From Actinomycetota bacterium (GTDB taxonomy: Bacteria; Actinomycetota; Thermoleophilia; Gaiellales; Gaiellaceae): DNA of 8,329 nt. Below are positions 6,750 to 8,329 of this stretch, piece by piece (position 1 is the stretch's first letter; each line of letters opens with the position of its first letter). The stretch covers positions 1-8,329 of the forward strand of contig JACDGR010000133.1 of the NCBI GenBank assembly GCA_013821525.1, written 5' to 3'. The translations under genes were made by a program, and so were the position numbers. The notes beneath the pieces were generated by a model, which worked only from the letters and a program-made list of their open reading frames with translations, was not told the origin of the DNA and did not search any database.

Positions 6750-7616
6750 TCAGTCGGCGTCGTCGAACCAGAAGAACCCGACGGTGCCAGGCCCCGCATG
6801 GGTGCCAACCACTGCGCCGAGCGTCGTCGACACCTCGATCGCAGCGTGCGGGCGCTCGTGCTCGACGAGCTCGCGCAGCGCAGCAAGCCGCTCGGGAGCA
6901 GCCGCGTGCGCGATGCCGACCTTCAGTGACGGCGAGTCGGTCGAGGACTCGTCGAAGATGGAACGGAACTCGGCGAAGGCCTTGTGGTTGCCGCGTACCT
7001 TCTTCAGCGGCACGACCTCGCCGTCACGGATCGTGAGGATCGGCTTCACGTTGAGGAGATTTCCCGCGAGCGCCGCGGCGCGGCCGATGCGCCCACCCCT
7101 CTTCAGATACTCGAGCGTGTTGACGGTGAACAGAAGCTGGTGATCTCGCGCATAACGCGCCACGAACTCGTCGATCTCTTCGTCGGTCGTGCCGCGTTCG
7201 AGCCTGCGCTGCACGCCGAGCGCGAGCAGAGCGATCGACGCCGACACGGTGCGTGAGTCGATCACGCGCACCTTCTCACCGCCCAGTTGCTCGGCCGCGG
7301 CCTGCGCACTGGCGAAGGTGCCGGAGAGCGTCGAGGAGATCTGCAGCGAGAGAATTCGCTCGTACTGCGGCTCGAGCTCCTCGTAGACCGCGAGGAAGTC
7401 GCCCGGCGTGGGCTGCGAGGTCGTCGGCGGCTCAGGCGCACCCGGCAACCGCGCGTAGAAGACGTCCGGCGTGATGTCGACGTAGTCCTTGAAGCTCTCG
7501 TCCCCGAAGCGCACGTACAACGGAACGACGCGGAAGTTCGGGAAGCGCGACGGCGCCGCCGGGAAATCGGCGGTCGAGTCGAGCACGACGGCGGTGTTGG
7601 TGGCGTTCAGGTTCAT
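6750..7616 (-). CDS. DegV/FakB-family fatty acid-binding protein
   Basis: This encodes 288 residues from ATG 7614-7616, the normal DegV length. FakB proteins hold a fatty acid in a buried tunnel and present its carboxylate to FakA for phosphorylation, giving acyl-phosphate for PlsX/PlsY. Family landmarks in order are DSTADFP (13-19), TSQPTPGDF, ISSTLSGTF, VIDSRTVSASIALLALG, NTLEYLKRGGRIGRAAA followed by LLNVKPILTIRDGEVVPLKKVRG, and GTHAGPGTVGFFW near the end. The Thr-Ser of TSQP, the Ser of STLSG, and the His of THAGPG correspond to residues that contact the fatty acid carboxylate in solved DegV structures. The start overlaps the receiver gene as ATGA, yet it also has a strong GGAGGGG seven bases upstream. 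Chain-length preference cannot be read here. The nearby FakA end makes FakB a better name than a generic DegV call. Confidence 0.93.
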   Translation of the reverse strand: MNLNATNTAVVLDSTADFPAAPSRFPNFRVVPLYVRFGDESFKDYVDITPDVFYARLPGAPEPPTTSQPTPGDFLAVYEELEPQYERILSLQISSTLSGTFASAQAAAEQLGGEKVRVIDSRTVSASIALLALGVQRRLERGTTDEEIDEFVARYARDHQLLFTVNTLEYLKRGGRIGRAAALAGNLLNVKPILTIRDGEVVPLKKVRGNHKAFAEFRSIFDESSTDSPSLKVGIAHAAAPERLAALRELVEHERPHAAIEVSTTLGAVVGTHAGPGTVGFFWFDDAD

Positions 7617-7996
7617 GCGGCGACCCCTCCAGCTTCGCAGACCGTGGCAACGAGCCGGTCGAAGTCGGCGTCCTTCGTGACGACGGCGATGGCGCCGGCC
7701 GCGCGCACCTCCTCGACCTCGCGCTCGCTCACCGATGCGCTGAGGCAGACGACGCGGCTCGACGGGCACGCGTCGAGCACGGCGCGTGTGGCGTCGGCGC
7801 CGTTCAGGCCGGGCATGCGGTAGTCCATCAGCACCACATCGGGCGCCAGGTCGCGGCAGATCACAACTGCATCCTCCCCGTTCGAGACGCTACCGACGAC
7901 CTGGATCTCGTCGCGCATCCCGAGCAGCAGCTCGAGCGTCTGGCGGAAGATGTCGTTGTCCTCGACGAGGACGACGCGGACGGCTGCGGCACTCAT
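7613..7996 (-). CDS. stand-alone response-regulator receiver domain (NarL-type)
   Basis: This encodes 127 residues from ATG 7994-7996 to TGA 7613-7615. It consists of one receiver domain and nothing else. The acidic pocket is VEDND (Glu12, Asp13), the phosphoacceptor is Asp58 in VVLMDYRMPGLNG, the switch Ser is Ser86 in CLSAS, and the conserved lysine is Lys108 in VVTKDA; the phosphorylation machinery looks complete. The sequence resembles receivers of the NarL/FixJ class, but the C-terminal DNA-binding helix-turn-helix is absent: the frame stops and the DegV-family gene begins at once. It overlaps the FakA gene by ATGA upstream and the DegV gene by ATGA downstream. It must therefore act by protein contact, if it acts at all. 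No histidine kinase is in the window. Partners could be FakA, FakB or an unlinked regulator, which is inference. Confidence 0.92.
   Translation of the reverse strand: MSAAAVRVVLVEDNDIFRQTLELLLGMRDEIQVVGSVSNGEDAVVICRDLAPDVVLMDYRMPGLNGADATRAVLDACPSSRVVCLSASVSEREVEEVRAAGAIAVVTKDADFDRLVATVCEAGGVAA
7624..7630 (-). promoter_or_regulatory. ribosome binding site of the DegV/FakB gene
   Basis: GGAGGGG on the minus strand lies seven bases before ATG 7614-7616, inside the last codons of the receiver gene. It is the strongest Shine-Dalgarno sequence noticed in the window. It suggests that DegV/FakB can be translated independently of, and perhaps more strongly than, the receiver. Confidence 0.7.
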
Positions 7997-8329
7997 TCCG
8001 CCGCGAGGAGTAACGGGTAGTTCGGCTGACCGCCGTCGTGCACCTCGAGCTCGAGCTCCGGATGCGACGTTGCGAGCTCGCGCAGGAGCCCGTCGAGTTC
8101 GGGCGGGTCTTCGCCCGTGAGCAGCGTCAGCACGCCGCGCGGCTCGGCGAGCAGCCGTTCGAGCACCGCACGCGCGACCTCGTCGAAGCTCTCGCCGCCC
8201 GCGACCGGCTCGCCGTCTGCGAGCCCGAGCCACTTGCCGTTCTGCACGGCGACGCCGTTCAGCTGGACGTCGCGGGACGCGACGGTGACAGCCCCGGTCG
8301 CGACGGTCGCGAGAGTCTCGACCATGGCT
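7993..8329 (-). CDS. FakA/YloV-type (DAK2-family) fatty acid kinase, C-terminal fragment
   Basis: The frame is open from the right edge to TGA 7993-7995, showing about 111 C-terminal residues of a protein that is usually near 540. The catalytic DhaL nucleotide-binding domain lies outside the window. The visible part matches the FakA C-terminal domain: VTVASRDVQLNGVAVQNGKWLGLADGEPVAGG, then a helix (SFDEVARAVLERLL), then LTLLTGEDPPELDGLLRELA and ELEVHDGGQPNYPLLLAAE. The GED and H-x-G-x-Q-P-x-Y signatures are characteristic. In Staphylococcus FakA this domain takes part in docking the FakB-bound fatty acid. Its stop overlaps the receiver start as ATGA, so the three genes form a tightly coupled unit. 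A Met codon at 8323-8325 lies inside the domain and is not the start. In other annotations this may be called DAK2 domain fusion protein YloV or dihydroxyacetone kinase-like. Confidence 0.88.
   Translation of the reverse strand, partial: AMVETLATVATGAVTVASRDVQLNGVAVQNGKWLGLADGEPVAGGESFDEVARAVLERLLAEPRGVLTLLTGEDPPELDGLLRELATSHPELELEVHDGGQPNYPLLLAAE

Overview
The window is a gene-dense stretch of a very GC-rich bacterial chromosome. Codon use is dominated by G/C third positions, several starts are GTG, and neighbouring genes often overlap by a few bases. The gene order recG ... rsmD, coaD, a SepIVA/DivIVA-like coiled-coil gene and a YceD (DUF177) gene is the order I know from Actinomycetota such as Streptomyces. 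With a fatty acid kinase locus upstream and unfamiliar inserts between the core genes, the best guess is a deep-branching actinomycete, perhaps of the Thermoleophilia/Gaiellales type. That placement is inference.

Layout. Ten of the twelve genes lie on the minus strand in one directon read from the right edge (8329) down to 1070. First comes the C-terminal end of a FakA/YloV-type fatty acid kinase subunit. A stand-alone response-regulator receiver follows, then a DegV-family (FakB-type) fatty acid-binding protein; both junctions are ATGA overlaps. Next come recG, a six-Asp-box BNR/sialidase-fold protein coupled by TGATG to a MoaD/ThiS-like ubiquitin-fold protein, then rsmD coupled by GTGA to coaD, a SepIVA-like coiled-coil protein and YceD. 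The left end (1-908) is different: an incomplete plus-strand GNAT acetyltransferase converges on a minus-strand cupin gene, and their stop codons share one CTAG. Between this pair and the core directon lies a 164-base gap (906-1069) holding two long, nearly identical palindromes in inverted orientation.

How the genes work together. FakA and DegV/FakB should together phosphorylate exogenous or recycled fatty acids to acyl-phosphate for phospholipid synthesis, and the receiver between them is a candidate regulator. CoaD supplies dephospho-CoA, RecG handles stalled forks and recombination intermediates, RsmD methylates 16S rRNA, YceD is linked to 23S rRNA metabolism, and the SepIVA-like protein to septation and envelope growth. 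The BNR-MoaD pair has no established role.

The best leads are the receiver embedded between FakA and FakB, the BNR-MoaD couple, and the palindrome doublet placed exactly where the conserved gene order stops and rpmF is missing. No stretch over 300 bases lacks a gene. I found no tRNA, rRNA, CRISPR array or transposase gene.
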